Assembly: GCA_023819365.1 (NCBI GenBank)
Contig: JAMWBP010000020.1
Coordinates: 1-7,930, forward strand
Source of the DNA: Candidatus Omnitrophota bacterium
GTDB taxonomy: Bacteria; Ratteibacteria; UBA8468; B48-G9; JAFGKM01
DNA length: 7,930 nt
Reading direction: 5' to 3'
Below, in pieces: positions 1 to 5,963 of the stretch. The notes beneath the pieces are model-generated. The model was not told the DNA's origin. It made no database searches and was given only the letters and a program-made list of their open reading frames with translations. Made by a program: the position numbers and the translations under genes. How positions within the stretch are numbered: position 1 is the first letter of the stretch; each line of letters starts with the position of its first letter.

Positions 1-2
1 TT

Positions 3-53
3 CCTTCTGAAATCTGGGATATTACAGGGAAATCTTCTGTTCAGTTGCGATAA
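3..53 (+). CDS. possible C-terminal tail of an upstream gene (partial)
   Basis: One plus-strand frame is open from the window edge for 16 codons and ends at a TAA; it reads PSEIWDITGKSSVQLR. The composition is protein-like, but the stretch is far too short to assign a family. Another plus frame is also open, to a TAG at 58-60, so the choice of frame is weak. If real, the gene would end just before the tandem repeats and lie upstream of rpiB. No function can be given. Confidence 0.25.
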   Translation, partial: PSEIWDITGKSSVQLR

Positions 54-57
54 ATTG

Positions 58-160
58 TAGCGGTGCAATTTATTGCACAATGTAGTAGCGGTGCAATTTA
101 TTGCACAATGTAGTAGCGGTGCAATTCATTGCACAATGTAGCGGTGCAATTCATTCCACG
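58..160. repeat. tandem array of four palindromic repeats
   Basis: Four copies of a 16-base near-perfect palindrome lie at 63-78, 91-106, 119-134 and 144-159. The first two read GTGCAATTTATTGCAC and the third GTGCAATTCATTGCAC. The fourth has a mismatch in its right arm (CCAC for GCAC). Each can fold as a 7-bp stem with a 2-base loop and each is preceded by TAGCG. The period is 28, 28 and 25 bases; the shorter last step reflects one TAG where the others have TAGTAG. No unique spacers separate the copies, so this is not a CRISPR array. The array ends about 30 bases before the rpiB start and may be transcribed as part of its leader. Function unknown. Confidence 0.9.
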
Positions 161-168
161 ATTCGTGG
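156..168. repeat. small inverted repeat at the end of the tandem array
   Basis: CCACG at 156-160 pairs with CGTGG at 164-168 around a 3-base loop. It uses the diverged right arm of the fourth tandem unit, so that unit can fold either with its own left arm or with this downstream arm. The following ATTCGTGGCATA (161-172) recurs in nearly the same form at 4096-4107. Confidence 0.55.
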
Positions 169-190
169 CATAAACAAGGGAGAAAAACAG

Positions 191-628
191 ATGAAGATAG
201 GGATAGGAAGCGACCATGCGGGTTTTGAATTAAAGGAGTTTTTAAAAGACGCCCTGAAGGATGATGGCTATGATGTGGTTGACTACGGGACAAAAGTAAA
301 AAAGTCCGTGGACTATCCTGACTTTGCAGAAAAACTTGTAAAAGGGATACAGAGCAAAGATATTAGGATGGGAATCTTAATATGCGGGACAGGTATAGGT
401 ATGAGTATTACTGCAAATAAGTTTAAGGGAATACGTGCTGCAAGGTGTTGCACTACCTATGATGCGATACTTGCAAGGCAGCATAATGATGCCAATGTTC
501 TTACACTCGGCGGTAGATTACTGGGTGATGAACTTGCACTTGAGATTACTAAAATATTCCTTGAGACCCCTTTCCTTAAAGGGAGACATCTAAGAAGGGT
601 AAATAAGATAAAGAAGATAGAGTTATGA
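191..628 (+). CDS. rpiB: ribose-5-phosphate isomerase B
   Basis: This 145-residue protein belongs to the RpiB/LacA/LacB sugar-phosphate isomerase family. It is expected to interconvert ribose 5-phosphate and ribulose 5-phosphate in the cytosol (non-oxidative pentose phosphate pathway). It shows the N-terminal SDHAG motif (residues 7-11), the CGTGIGMSI loop whose Cys65 is the expected catalytic base, and RQHNDANVL (96-104) with the conserved His98. The C-terminal GRHLRRVNKI matches the usual phosphate-binding tail. Length is normal. The ATG at 191 is chosen because it begins the conserved fold and follows AAGGGAGA (176-183). An in-frame ATG at 101 would add 30 residues translated from the repeat array and is rejected. 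The stop overlaps the pabB start (ATGA), which implies translational coupling. LacA/B-type allose or galactose isomerase activity is possible but less likely. Confidence 0.93.
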   Translation: MKIGIGSDHAGFELKEFLKDALKDDGYDVVDYGTKVKKSVDYPDFAEKLVKGIQSKDIRMGILICGTGIGMSITANKFKGIRAARCCTTYDAILARQHNDANVLTLGGRLLGDELALEITKIFLETPFLKGRHLRRVNKIKKIEL

Positions 629-1995
629 ACCTTTTTACAGAAAAAATTCTCTCTGTACCACCCGAAAAACTCTTCTTAGCACTAAAAGATAGAAGGTTTT
701 TTATATGGCTAGACACAGCCCTTAAAAATACAGAAAACAGGTATTCTCTTATTACTTTTGACCCGTTTCTGATATTCAAAAGTAAAAGAGAAAATATAAC
801 TATTGAAGATAGAACTGGTATAAAAAATTATTCAGGGGACCCTCTTATGTATCTTGATGAACTATTAAAGAGATACCACCTGACATCAAAAACATTTTTC
901 TGTCCTGGTGCATTAGGATATTTTTCTTATGACCTTGGCTGGCAGATAGAGAAACTTCCAGATATTGCAGTTGATGACCTTGATATCCCTGATATCTGCC
1001 TTGGCTTTTATGATGCTTTAGTTGTGATAGACCATAAAGAAAAGTGTCTTTATATAGTTTCTTTAAATAAGACATCTCTCATTGAAAAGAAAGGCATTAT
1101 AAAAAAGATATCTGAAACTCCATTACATATTGAGACAAGAGATATAGAGATAAAAAGGGTCTCATCTAATATGAGTTATGGCCAGTACATAGAAGCAATA
1201 AAAAAGATAAAGCAATTTATAGCAAATGGAGATGTCTATCAGATAAACTTTGCACAACGGATTGAAGCAGAGGGGATTTTCCCACCAGAGACAGTATATA
1301 CAAAGATAAGAAAGGTTAATCCCACTTCTTTTTCAGGATACTTTAATACAGGGTATTTTTACCTTCTTTCAAACTCTCCAGAACTTTTTTTGAAAAAAGA
1401 AGGGGTGAATGTCTACACAAAACCGATGAAGGGGACAAGACCCAGAGGAAAAACAAAAGCGGAAGACGAAAGATACAGAAAGGAACTTATCAAATCAATA
1501 AAGGAAAAAGCAGAACTCTTAATGATTGTAGATATGGAGAGAAATGACCTGGGTAAGGTATGCAGATATGGGACTGTTAAGGTCCCAAGGTTAAGAGCGA
1601 TAGAAAAATATAAAACAGTATTTCAGGCGACATCCTTAATAGAGGGAGAAATGAGGAAAGACAAAGGAGTTGTGGACCTGTTAAAGGCAAGTTTCCCAGG
1701 TGGCTCAATTACAGGCGCACCTAAGATAAGGGCTATGGAGATTATTGAGCAATTAGAACCACACAAACGTGCTTTTTATACAGGTAGTATGGGATATATC
1801 GGATTTAACGGGAATATAGAACTCAATATCCTGATTAGGACAATCCTTTTGAAAGGAACCAAACTTTATTACCCTGTGGGTGGTGGTATTGTATGGGACA
1901 GCAAACCTGATGCAGAGTATTATGAAACCCTTACAAAGGCAAAGGCGCTTTTCCTTACCTTGGGAGGTGACGGTGAAAAACTTTTACATACTTAA
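625..1995 (+). CDS. pabB: aminodeoxychorismate synthase component I
   Basis: This 456-residue enzyme is a chorismate-binding protein of the PabB/TrpE family. With a glutaminase partner it aminates chorismate to 4-amino-4-deoxychorismate, the precursor of p-aminobenzoate and folate. An N-terminal anthranilate-synthase-I-like domain is followed by the catalytic domain from about residue 185. Visible motifs are NGDVYQINFAQR (201-212), PMKGTRPRG (267-275), VDMERNDLG (302-310), FPGGSITGAPK (357-367) and VGGGIVWDS (418-426). The lysine in the KGT motif (Lys269) is the residue typical of PabB, where TrpE has alanine (PIAGT), so PabB is preferred over anthranilate synthase. There is no fused PabA or PabC domain and no pabA in the window. 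It overlaps rpiB by 4 bases and pabC by 23 bases, so it is translated from a coupled polycistronic message. Confidence 0.92.
   Translation: MNLFTEKILSVPPEKLFLALKDRRFFIWLDTALKNTENRYSLITFDPFLIFKSKRENITIEDRTGIKNYSGDPLMYLDELLKRYHLTSKTFFCPGALGYFSYDLGWQIEKLPDIAVDDLDIPDICLGFYDALVVIDHKEKCLYIVSLNKTSLIEKKGIIKKISETPLHIETRDIEIKRVSSNMSYGQYIEAIKKIKQFIANGDVYQINFAQRIEAEGIFPPETVYTKIRKVNPTSFSGYFNTGYFYLLSNSPELFLKKEGVNVYTKPMKGTRPRGKTKAEDERYRKELIKSIKEKAELLMIVDMERNDLGKVCRYGTVKVPRLRAIEKYKTVFQATSLIEGEMRKDKGVVDLLKASFPGGSITGAPKIRAMEIIEQLEPHKRAFYTGSMGYIGFNGNIELNILIRTILLKGTKLYYPVGGGIVWDSKPDAEYYETLTKAKALFLTLGGDGEKLLHT
1962..1967 (+). promoter_or_regulatory. Shine-Dalgarno sequence of pabC inside pabB
   Basis: GGGAGG lies within the last codons of pabB, 5 bases before a GTG at 1973. 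It selects that GTG as the pabC start. The neighbouring in-frame GTG at 1967 overlaps this site and cannot be used with it. Confidence 0.75.
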
Positions 1996-2821
1996 TGGGA
2001 GAAAGGTAAAAGAGGATGATATAACATTTAAACATCTTAAAAGGGGCTTTCTATATGGAGATGGTGTATTTGAGACACTCCGTGCCACAAACTATAAAAT
2101 TTTTATGTGGGACCAGCACATAAAGAGATTAAACCAGGGGGCTTTAGTATGCGGACTGGAAATCTCTGAAGAGATAGATTTAGTAAGACGAGACATTGAA
2201 AAGCTACTTACAAAAAACAGGATAAAAGATGCATATATCAGAATAAACCTATGGAGGGAAAGACCGGAGAGTTTTGACCCTTCAGGAGAAAGAAGGTCAC
2301 ACCTGCTTGTGATAGTAAGAAATTACCATCCATATCCTGAAATGACTTACAGGGAAGGGATAAGGTGTATTATAAGTAAAAAGTGTTTTAGAAATGAAAA
2401 GTCCCCTCTTGTATATATAAAATCACTTAACTACCTTGAGAATATCCTTGCAAGGATGGATGCAAGAAAAAATAACTGTGATGATGCTATTCTTATAAAT
2501 ACATCAGGTTATCTTGCTTCTGCCACTGTCGCAAACCTCTTTTTTGTCAAAAAAGGAAGTATATTTACCCCTTCATTAGATTGTGGAGTGTTGAAAGGAA
2601 CTATAAGAGACCTTGCTTTTGATACATCCAGAAGATATGGCATAGAGATAGAAGAGGGAAGATTTACTGTGGATGACTTGAAAGATGCAGATGAAATTTT
2701 TCTTACCAATACACTGATGGGAGTAATGCCTGTAAGAGAAATCAAAGGTGTATTTAAGGGCAAAAATTTTATACTTTCTATGTCTTTAAAGGAAGAACTG
2801 TCCAGGAAAATTAAAGATTGA
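1973..2821 (+). CDS. pabC: aminodeoxychorismate lyase, fold-type IV PLP enzyme
   Basis: This 282-residue protein is a class IV (branched-chain/D-amino-acid transaminase fold) PLP enzyme. Next to pabB it is best read as the lyase that splits 4-amino-4-deoxychorismate into p-aminobenzoate and pyruvate. Seen in the sequence: the N-terminal GRKV and GDGVFETLRA (residues 29-38), the PLP lysine Lys150 in IKSLNYLENILAR, and TVANLFFVKKG (185-195) followed by GVLKGTIRD (205-213), the phosphate-binding region. The start is the GTG at 1973 because of the Shine-Dalgarno site just upstream and because the conserved N-terminus begins there. One oddity: the glutamate that normally contacts the pyridine nitrogen of PLP (E in the usual AEATVANLF) is Ser183. 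A D-amino-acid or branched-chain transaminase is the alternative. The 3' end overlaps the convergent metallopeptidase gene by 11 bases. Confidence 0.85.
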   Translation: MKNFYILNGRKVKEDDITFKHLKRGFLYGDGVFETLRATNYKIFMWDQHIKRLNQGALVCGLEISEEIDLVRRDIEKLLTKNRIKDAYIRINLWRERPESFDPSGERRSHLLVIVRNYHPYPEMTYREGIRCIISKKCFRNEKSPLVYIKSLNYLENILARMDARKNNCDDAILINTSGYLASATVANLFFVKKGSIFTPSLDCGVLKGTIRDLAFDTSRRYGIEIEEGRFTVDDLKDADEIFLTNTLMGVMPVREIKGVFKGKNFILSMSLKEELSRKIKD

Positions 2822-3149
2822 GTTTTTTAAGTTGGGCTTCATCAAGTCCTAAATAATGCCCTATCTCATGGAATAGGACCTTTTCAATTCTTTCTTCCAG
2901 TTCTTCCCTTGTCCTACATCCTTTTTCTATGCTACTTTTAAAAAGTATAATCTTGTCAGGCATTACAAGGGAATATCCTGAATTTTTCCTCTTCGGGAAA
3001 GGTATCCCATGATATAGCCCTAAAAGATATGGAGAGCCAGATTCTTCAACAAAAAACTCTACATTCTCAAGACGTGTTTTAATAATATCAGGGAGTTTAT
3101 CAAACTTCTCAGAGACAATCTCTTCAAATTCCGTCTTTGTTATCTTCAT
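2811..3149 (-). CDS. small zincin-like metallopeptidase family protein
   Basis: A 112-residue cytosolic protein with no signal peptide. It carries HEIGHYLGLDE (residues 94-104), an HExxHxxGxxD zinc site with ligands His94, His98 and probably Asp103, and Glu95 as catalytic base. The length, the motif near the C-terminus and the preceding LFKSSIE...REELEERIEKVLFHE region match the short metallopeptidase family often called zincin_1 (PF06262-like). Its substrate is unknown; a protease role is inferred from the motif only. The ATG at 3149 has no clear Shine-Dalgarno but sits 9 bases after an extended -10 element, suggesting a leaderless message. It is convergent with pabC, overlapping by 11 bases, and divergent from the lipoprotein gene. 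Confidence 0.85.
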   Translation of the reverse strand: MKITKTEFEEIVSEKFDKLPDIIKTRLENVEFFVEESGSPYLLGLYHGIPFPKRKNSGYSLVMPDKIILFKSSIEKGCRTREELEERIEKVLFHEIGHYLGLDEAQLKKLNL

Positions 3150-3158
3150 ATCTTTTAT

Positions 3159-3167
3159 AGTATATCA
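3159..3167 (-). promoter_or_regulatory. extended -10 promoter of the metallopeptidase gene
   Basis: Read on the minus strand this is TGATATACT: a TGn extension followed by TATACT, 5 of 6 to consensus. It ends 9 bases before the ATG at 3149, so transcription would begin at or within a few bases of the start codon. No good -35 box is seen, as is normal for extended -10 promoters. A+T richness makes chance matches possible. Confidence 0.5.
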
Positions 3168-3192
3168 TCGGGCCCATTATATAAGAAAATTT

Positions 3193-3220
3193 TTGACAAA
3201 AAGTAAATAACTGGTATTCT
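3193..3220 (+). promoter_or_regulatory. sigma-70-type promoter of the lipoprotein gene
   Basis: A perfect -35 TTGACA (3193-3198) is followed after 16 bases by TATTCT (3215-3220, 4 of 6). TGG directly precedes the -10, giving the TGn extension. The predicted start is near 3227, leaving a leader of about 30 bases that includes AGGAGG at 3246-3251. Confidence 0.6.
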
Positions 3221-3256
3221 ATATTCAAACAGGAGAAATCTATACAGGAGGGAGAT

Positions 3257-4063
3257 ATGAGTAAGAACGTATGGATTTCGGGGGTGTTGTGTTTTGTATT
3301 GTTTTCTGGATGTGCCTTAACACCGAAGAAAACCCAAAAAGAGAAAGTTGTTGCAGAGCCAGTACCACTTGTTGCAATCTACTCTGAAACACCAGTTGTA
3401 GTGGATGGGAAATTAGAAGACCCTGTATGGAGTTATACCCCTGTCTATAATCTTTCACTTTCAAAGGAAGAGGAGGCAAAAGGGACTATATTTCAGGAGA
3501 AAGGAGAGGTCCGGGCTGCATGGGACAAAAATTATCTTTATATAGGGATAAAATTTTACGACTCAGATATTGTCCAGGAAGAGACAGAGGACCAGAAGCA
3601 TTTTTACAGAACAGGGGACCTTGTTGAGATATTTTTGAAACCAGAAGAAAGTACCTGGTACTGGGAAATCTATGGCACACCTAATAGCAAAAAGACGGTA
3701 TTCTGGTTTCCTGGAAGAGGACGTATTGGGCTTCCGAGTGGTTTTGAGCCCGAAGTGGAACTTAAAGATATGCTTATAGGTGTCCAGATAAAAGGGACTC
3801 TTAACAAATGGGAAGACAGGGATGACTACTGGACACTTGAAATCGCTATACCTACCAGGGAACTTACCAGATATGGAGATACCTTTGGTCCGGGTTCTGA
3901 ATGGAGAGTCCTTATAGCCCGTTATAACTACTCAAGGTATCTCTCCTGGAAAGAACTGTCAATGTATCCTAAAATTTCTCTTACAAACTATCATCTTATT
4001 GAGGAATACGGTAAACTGATACTTGAAACCAAAATTCTACACGAAAGCAACAGCACAAAATGA
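3257..4063 (+). CDS. lipoprotein with CBM9-like carbohydrate-binding domain
   Basis: This 268-residue protein begins with a type II signal peptide: a short basic start, a hydrophobic core and the lipobox LFSGC with Cys19 as the lipidated residue. Ala20 at +2 does not suggest inner-membrane retention. After a short linker (about 20-40) comes a single beta-rich domain resembling the family 9 carbohydrate-binding module. Its signature is VVVDGKLEDPVW (47-58), then EVRAAWDKNYLYIGIKFYDSD (84-104 region), GDLVEIFLKP (120-129) and, near the end, DYWTLEIAIP (190-199). No catalytic domain is present. It is expected on the outside of a membrane binding glycans or related ligands; the ligand is unknown. 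Start and expression are well supported by AGGAGG 5 bases upstream and a sigma-70-type promoter. It appears monocistronic; the next gene is 174 bases away. Confidence 0.82.
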   Translation: MSKNVWISGVLCFVLFSGCALTPKKTQKEKVVAEPVPLVAIYSETPVVVDGKLEDPVWSYTPVYNLSLSKEEEAKGTIFQEKGEVRAAWDKNYLYIGIKFYDSDIVQEETEDQKHFYRTGDLVEIFLKPEESTWYWEIYGTPNSKKTVFWFPGRGRIGLPSGFEPEVELKDMLIGVQIKGTLNKWEDRDDYWTLEIAIPTRELTRYGDTFGPGSEWRVLIARYNYSRYLSWKELSMYPKISLTNYHLIEEYGKLILETKILHESNSTK

Positions 4064-4065
4064 AT

Positions 4066-4115
4066 AATGTAGCGGACGCGTCTATCCGATAATATATTCG
4101 TGCCATACAGGGCAC
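4066..4115. repeat. palindromic intergenic element related to the 58-180 region
   Basis: AATGTAGCGG (4066-4075) repeats the lead sequence of the tandem units near the window start. It is followed by the perfect palindrome GACGCGTC (4075-4082) nested in CGGA...TCCG (4073-4076 with 4085-4088). Then comes ATTCGTGCCATACAG (4096-4110), whose GTGCC pairs with GGCAC at 4111-4115. The trailing part resembles 161-180. Both ends are thus shared with the first locus while the core differs. Confidence 0.65.
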
Positions 4116-4127
4116 TGATACAAAAGT

Positions 4128-4162
4128 CCCCTCACCCATACCCTCTCCCCAGAGGGGAGAGG
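4128..4162. repeat. C-rich/G-rich palindromic repeat with 9-bp hairpin
   Basis: CCCCTCACCC (4128-4137) precedes a perfect 9-bp inverted repeat, CCTCTCCCC at 4142-4150 with GGGGAGAGG at 4154-4162, loop AGA. From general knowledge, near-identical CCCTCACCC...CCCTCTCCCC...GGGGAGAGG sequences occur between genes in many unrelated bacteria, so this looks like a dispersed intergenic repeat. It is followed by A's rather than T's on the plus strand, so it is not a standard terminator for the lipoprotein gene. Confidence 0.7.
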
Positions 4163-4199
4163 AAAAAAGAGAGGGGATAAACGGGAATTTTTAGTGGCC

Positions 4200-4222
4200 A
4201 TAAAGGGGCTTTGTCCCTTTAT
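4200..4222 (+). promoter_or_regulatory. hairpin just upstream of the aminotransferase Shine-Dalgarno
   Basis: ATAAAGGG (4200-4207) and CCCTTTAT (4215-4222) form an 8-bp stem with a 7-base loop. The right arm's CCTTT (4216-4220) could instead pair with AAAGG (4224-4228), which runs into the Shine-Dalgarno, though the loop would be only 3 bases. This may only space the ribosome site; a regulatory switch is speculative. Confidence 0.4.
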
Positions 4223-4225
4223 AAA

Positions 4226-4231
4226 AGGAGG
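4226..4231 (+). promoter_or_regulatory. Shine-Dalgarno sequence fixing the aminotransferase start
   Basis: A perfect AGGAGG lies 6 bases before the ATG at 4238. An upstream in-frame TTG at 4211 has no such site and adds residues with no family match, so 4238 is taken as the start. Confidence 0.8.
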
Positions 4232-4237
4232 GATAAG

Positions 4238-5362
4238 ATGGCTGGAAGGGAAGTTTTTGGAAAAGAAGAGATTGAAGAGGTAATCTCTGTATTAAAAAGA
4301 GGGGTTTTGTTCAGATATGGATTTGATAAAGAAAGGGAAGGTATTTTTAAGGTAAAGCAATTTGAAGAGGAATTTGCAAGTTATGTGGGTTCAAGATATG
4401 CACTTGGTGTTAGTTCAGGAAGTGCTGCATTAAAGGTGGCTTTGGAATCCCTGAACCTTCCTAAAGGTAAAGAGGTCATTGCCCCCTGTTTTACCTTTGT
4501 TGCAACTATAGAGGCAATTGAGGAAGCAGGGCTCAAACCGGTTCTATGTGAGATAGACCATTCACTTAATATCTCACCGGAAGATATAAAGAAGAAGATA
4601 ACAAAAGATACAGTGGCTATTATGCCGGTCCATATGATGGGCTGTTCCGCAAAGATGGATGAGATTCTCCAGATAGCAAAAGAAAGAGGTATCTTTGTTA
4701 TAGAGGATGCCTGCCAGGCAACAGGCGCATCTTTCAAAGGAAAGAAGGTAGGGACATTCGGAGAGATGGGTGCTTTCAGTTTTGATTATGTAAAGGTAAT
4801 GACTACAGGAGAAGGTGGTATGGTCGTTACTGATAATGAGGAACTTTACAAACAGGCAGAGTTTTACCATGACCATGGACATCCCCACCTTACTGGAGTG
4901 GGCAGAGGTGAAGAAAGAAGGATGAGAAAAGGGTTTAACTACAGGATGAATGAGATAAAGGGGGCATTAGGACTGGCACAGTTGAGAAAACTTGAGAGCA
5001 TAATAACCAGACAGAAGGAAAACAAGAAAGCCATAAAGAAAGAAATACAGAAGATAGGCGGGATTGAGTTCAGGGAACTACCTGATGAAAATGGAGAGAT
5101 AGCAACATTCCTTACCATTTTTCTGAAAAACAAAGAGGATGCAGAGAAATTTAAGGGCCTTATGAAAGAAAATGGTGTCTCTCCAGCAATCCTTAACTAC
5201 TGGCACTTTATTGCCAATATAGAGATTGCAGGTGGTTGCTTCCCTGTAAGCCAAAGCATCCTTGAAAGGAGTGTATCTATAGAGATAAAGACAATTATGG
5301 ATGCTGCTTTAATAGACAAGATAATAGACACCTTCAAAAAGGCGGCAAAAGCAGTAATATGA
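4238..5362 (+). CDS. DegT/DnrJ/EryC1/StrS-family sugar aminotransferase, KdnA-like
   Basis: This 374-residue, cytosolic fold-type I PLP enzyme is of the kind that aminates nucleotide-linked or free keto-sugars for surface polysaccharides. Motifs in order: LFRYGFDKEREG (24-35), GVSSGSAALKVAL (57-69), PCFTFVATIEAI (83-94), VHMMG (131-135), IEDACQATGA (155-164) with the PLP-ring Asp157, SFDYVKVMTTGEGGM (181-195) with the Schiff-base Lys186, and NYRMNEIKGALGLAQL (234-249). Lysine at 186 argues for a transaminase rather than a dehydratase of the ColD type. The LFRYG and FDYVK..TTGEGGM wording and the YHDHGH stretch (210-215) resemble, from memory, KdnA, the transaminase that makes 8-amino-Kdo in Shewanella. 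No KdnB partner is present, so the substrate stays open. Its stop overlaps the queE start (ATGA), placing it first in an operon with queE and queC. Confidence 0.85.
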   Translation: MAGREVFGKEEIEEVISVLKRGVLFRYGFDKEREGIFKVKQFEEEFASYVGSRYALGVSSGSAALKVALESLNLPKGKEVIAPCFTFVATIEAIEEAGLKPVLCEIDHSLNISPEDIKKKITKDTVAIMPVHMMGCSAKMDEILQIAKERGIFVIEDACQATGASFKGKKVGTFGEMGAFSFDYVKVMTTGEGGMVVTDNEELYKQAEFYHDHGHPHLTGVGRGEERRMRKGFNYRMNEIKGALGLAQLRKLESIITRQKENKKAIKKEIQKIGGIEFRELPDENGEIATFLTIFLKNKEDAEKFKGLMKENGVSPAILNYWHFIANIEIAGGCFPVSQSILERSVSIEIKTIMDAALIDKIIDTFKKAAKAVI

Positions 5363-5955
5363 TATATTACATATCTGAGGTCTTCTATTCCTTGCAGGGA
5401 GAAGGTCTTCTTCAAGGGATTCCTGTGATATTTATTCGGCTGGCTGGCTGTAATCTTATGTGTGGATTCTGCGATACAAAGTATGCATGGGGCAAAGGGA
5501 AAAAGAAGGACTTAAGAGAGATAATAAGAGAGATAGAAAAACATCCTGCCAATTGGGTGTGTATTACAGGTGGAGAACCATTTTTACAGGAACTATCACC
5601 ACTTTTAGATTCATTGAAAAAAAGGAAATATAATGTATCTGTTGAAACAAATGGAACAATCTGGCAGGATATAAGACCTGACTGGCTCACTGTTAGCCCA
5701 AAAAGAGAAGGGTGTTTGTATTTCAGATATGGCTATGATGAGAGATTTCTTAAAATTGCAAATGAGTTTAAGTATGTAATTACTGACAGAAATGACTTAA
5801 AACTTATTGACAGAAGGGTAAAAGTGCCGATAGTCCTACAGCCAGTTGATAATAACATCAAAATAGCAAAATATATAGCAGGTTTCCTTAAAAAACATCC
5901 GAAAGAAAACTGGTATCTGCGGATGCAGATGCATAAGTTGATAGATATAAAATAA
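5359..5955 (+). CDS. queE: 7-carboxy-7-deazaguanine synthase (radical SAM)
   Basis: This 198-residue protein has the form of QueE, which ring-contracts 6-carboxytetrahydropterin to 7-carboxy-7-deazaguanine in queuosine/7-deazapurine synthesis. The [4Fe-4S] motif CxxxCxxC is intact at Cys31, Cys35 and Cys38 (CNLMCGFCDT). The N-terminal SLQGEG (11-16) and RLAGCN are typical of QueE. TGGEP (70-74) and VETNGT (95-100) are the usual SAM-contacting segments, and the C-terminal QMHKL is close to the family's QLHKL. Length is near the short end for the family. It starts at an ATG overlapping the upstream stop, without a clear Shine-Dalgarno, so translation is probably coupled to the aminotransferase gene. 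queC begins 8 bases after its stop. queD, queF and folE are not in the window. Other organic-radical activating enzymes are less likely given the queC neighbour. Confidence 0.92.
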   Translation: MIYYISEVFYSLQGEGLLQGIPVIFIRLAGCNLMCGFCDTKYAWGKGKKKDLREIIREIEKHPANWVCITGGEPFLQELSPLLDSLKKRKYNVSVETNGTIWQDIRPDWLTVSPKREGCLYFRYGYDERFLKIANEFKYVITDRNDLKLIDRRVKVPIVLQPVDNNIKIAKYIAGFLKKHPKENWYLRMQMHKLIDIK

Positions 5956-5963
5956 AGGGGTAT

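Noticed and set aside
58..160. CRISPR-like regular repeats of 28-base period
   Set aside because: The period is filled almost entirely by the repeat itself and there are no unique spacers. The units are palindromic tandem copies.
101..190. N-terminal extension of RpiB by 30 residues from an ATG at 101
   Set aside because: The added residues are translated from the repeat array. The family's conserved N-terminus begins at the ATG at 191, which has its own Shine-Dalgarno.
1880..1972. pabC start further upstream inside pabB
   Set aside because: The extra residues have no family match. The GGGAGG at 1962-1967 positions the GTG at 1973, and the GTG at 1967 overlaps that site.
625..1995. Anthranilate synthase component I (TrpE)
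   Set aside because: The active-site segment is MKGT with lysine, as in PabB, where TrpE has A-G-T, and the next gene is a PabC-type lyase.
4142..4170. Intrinsic terminator after the lipoprotein gene
   Set aside because: The strong hairpin is followed by an A-rich tract, not T's, on the plus strand. It fits a dispersed palindromic repeat better.
4381..4888. Long antisense open frames on the minus strand within the aminotransferase gene
   Set aside because: They show no family motifs and low-complexity hydrophobic content, and they lie opposite a well-supported gene. They are shadows.
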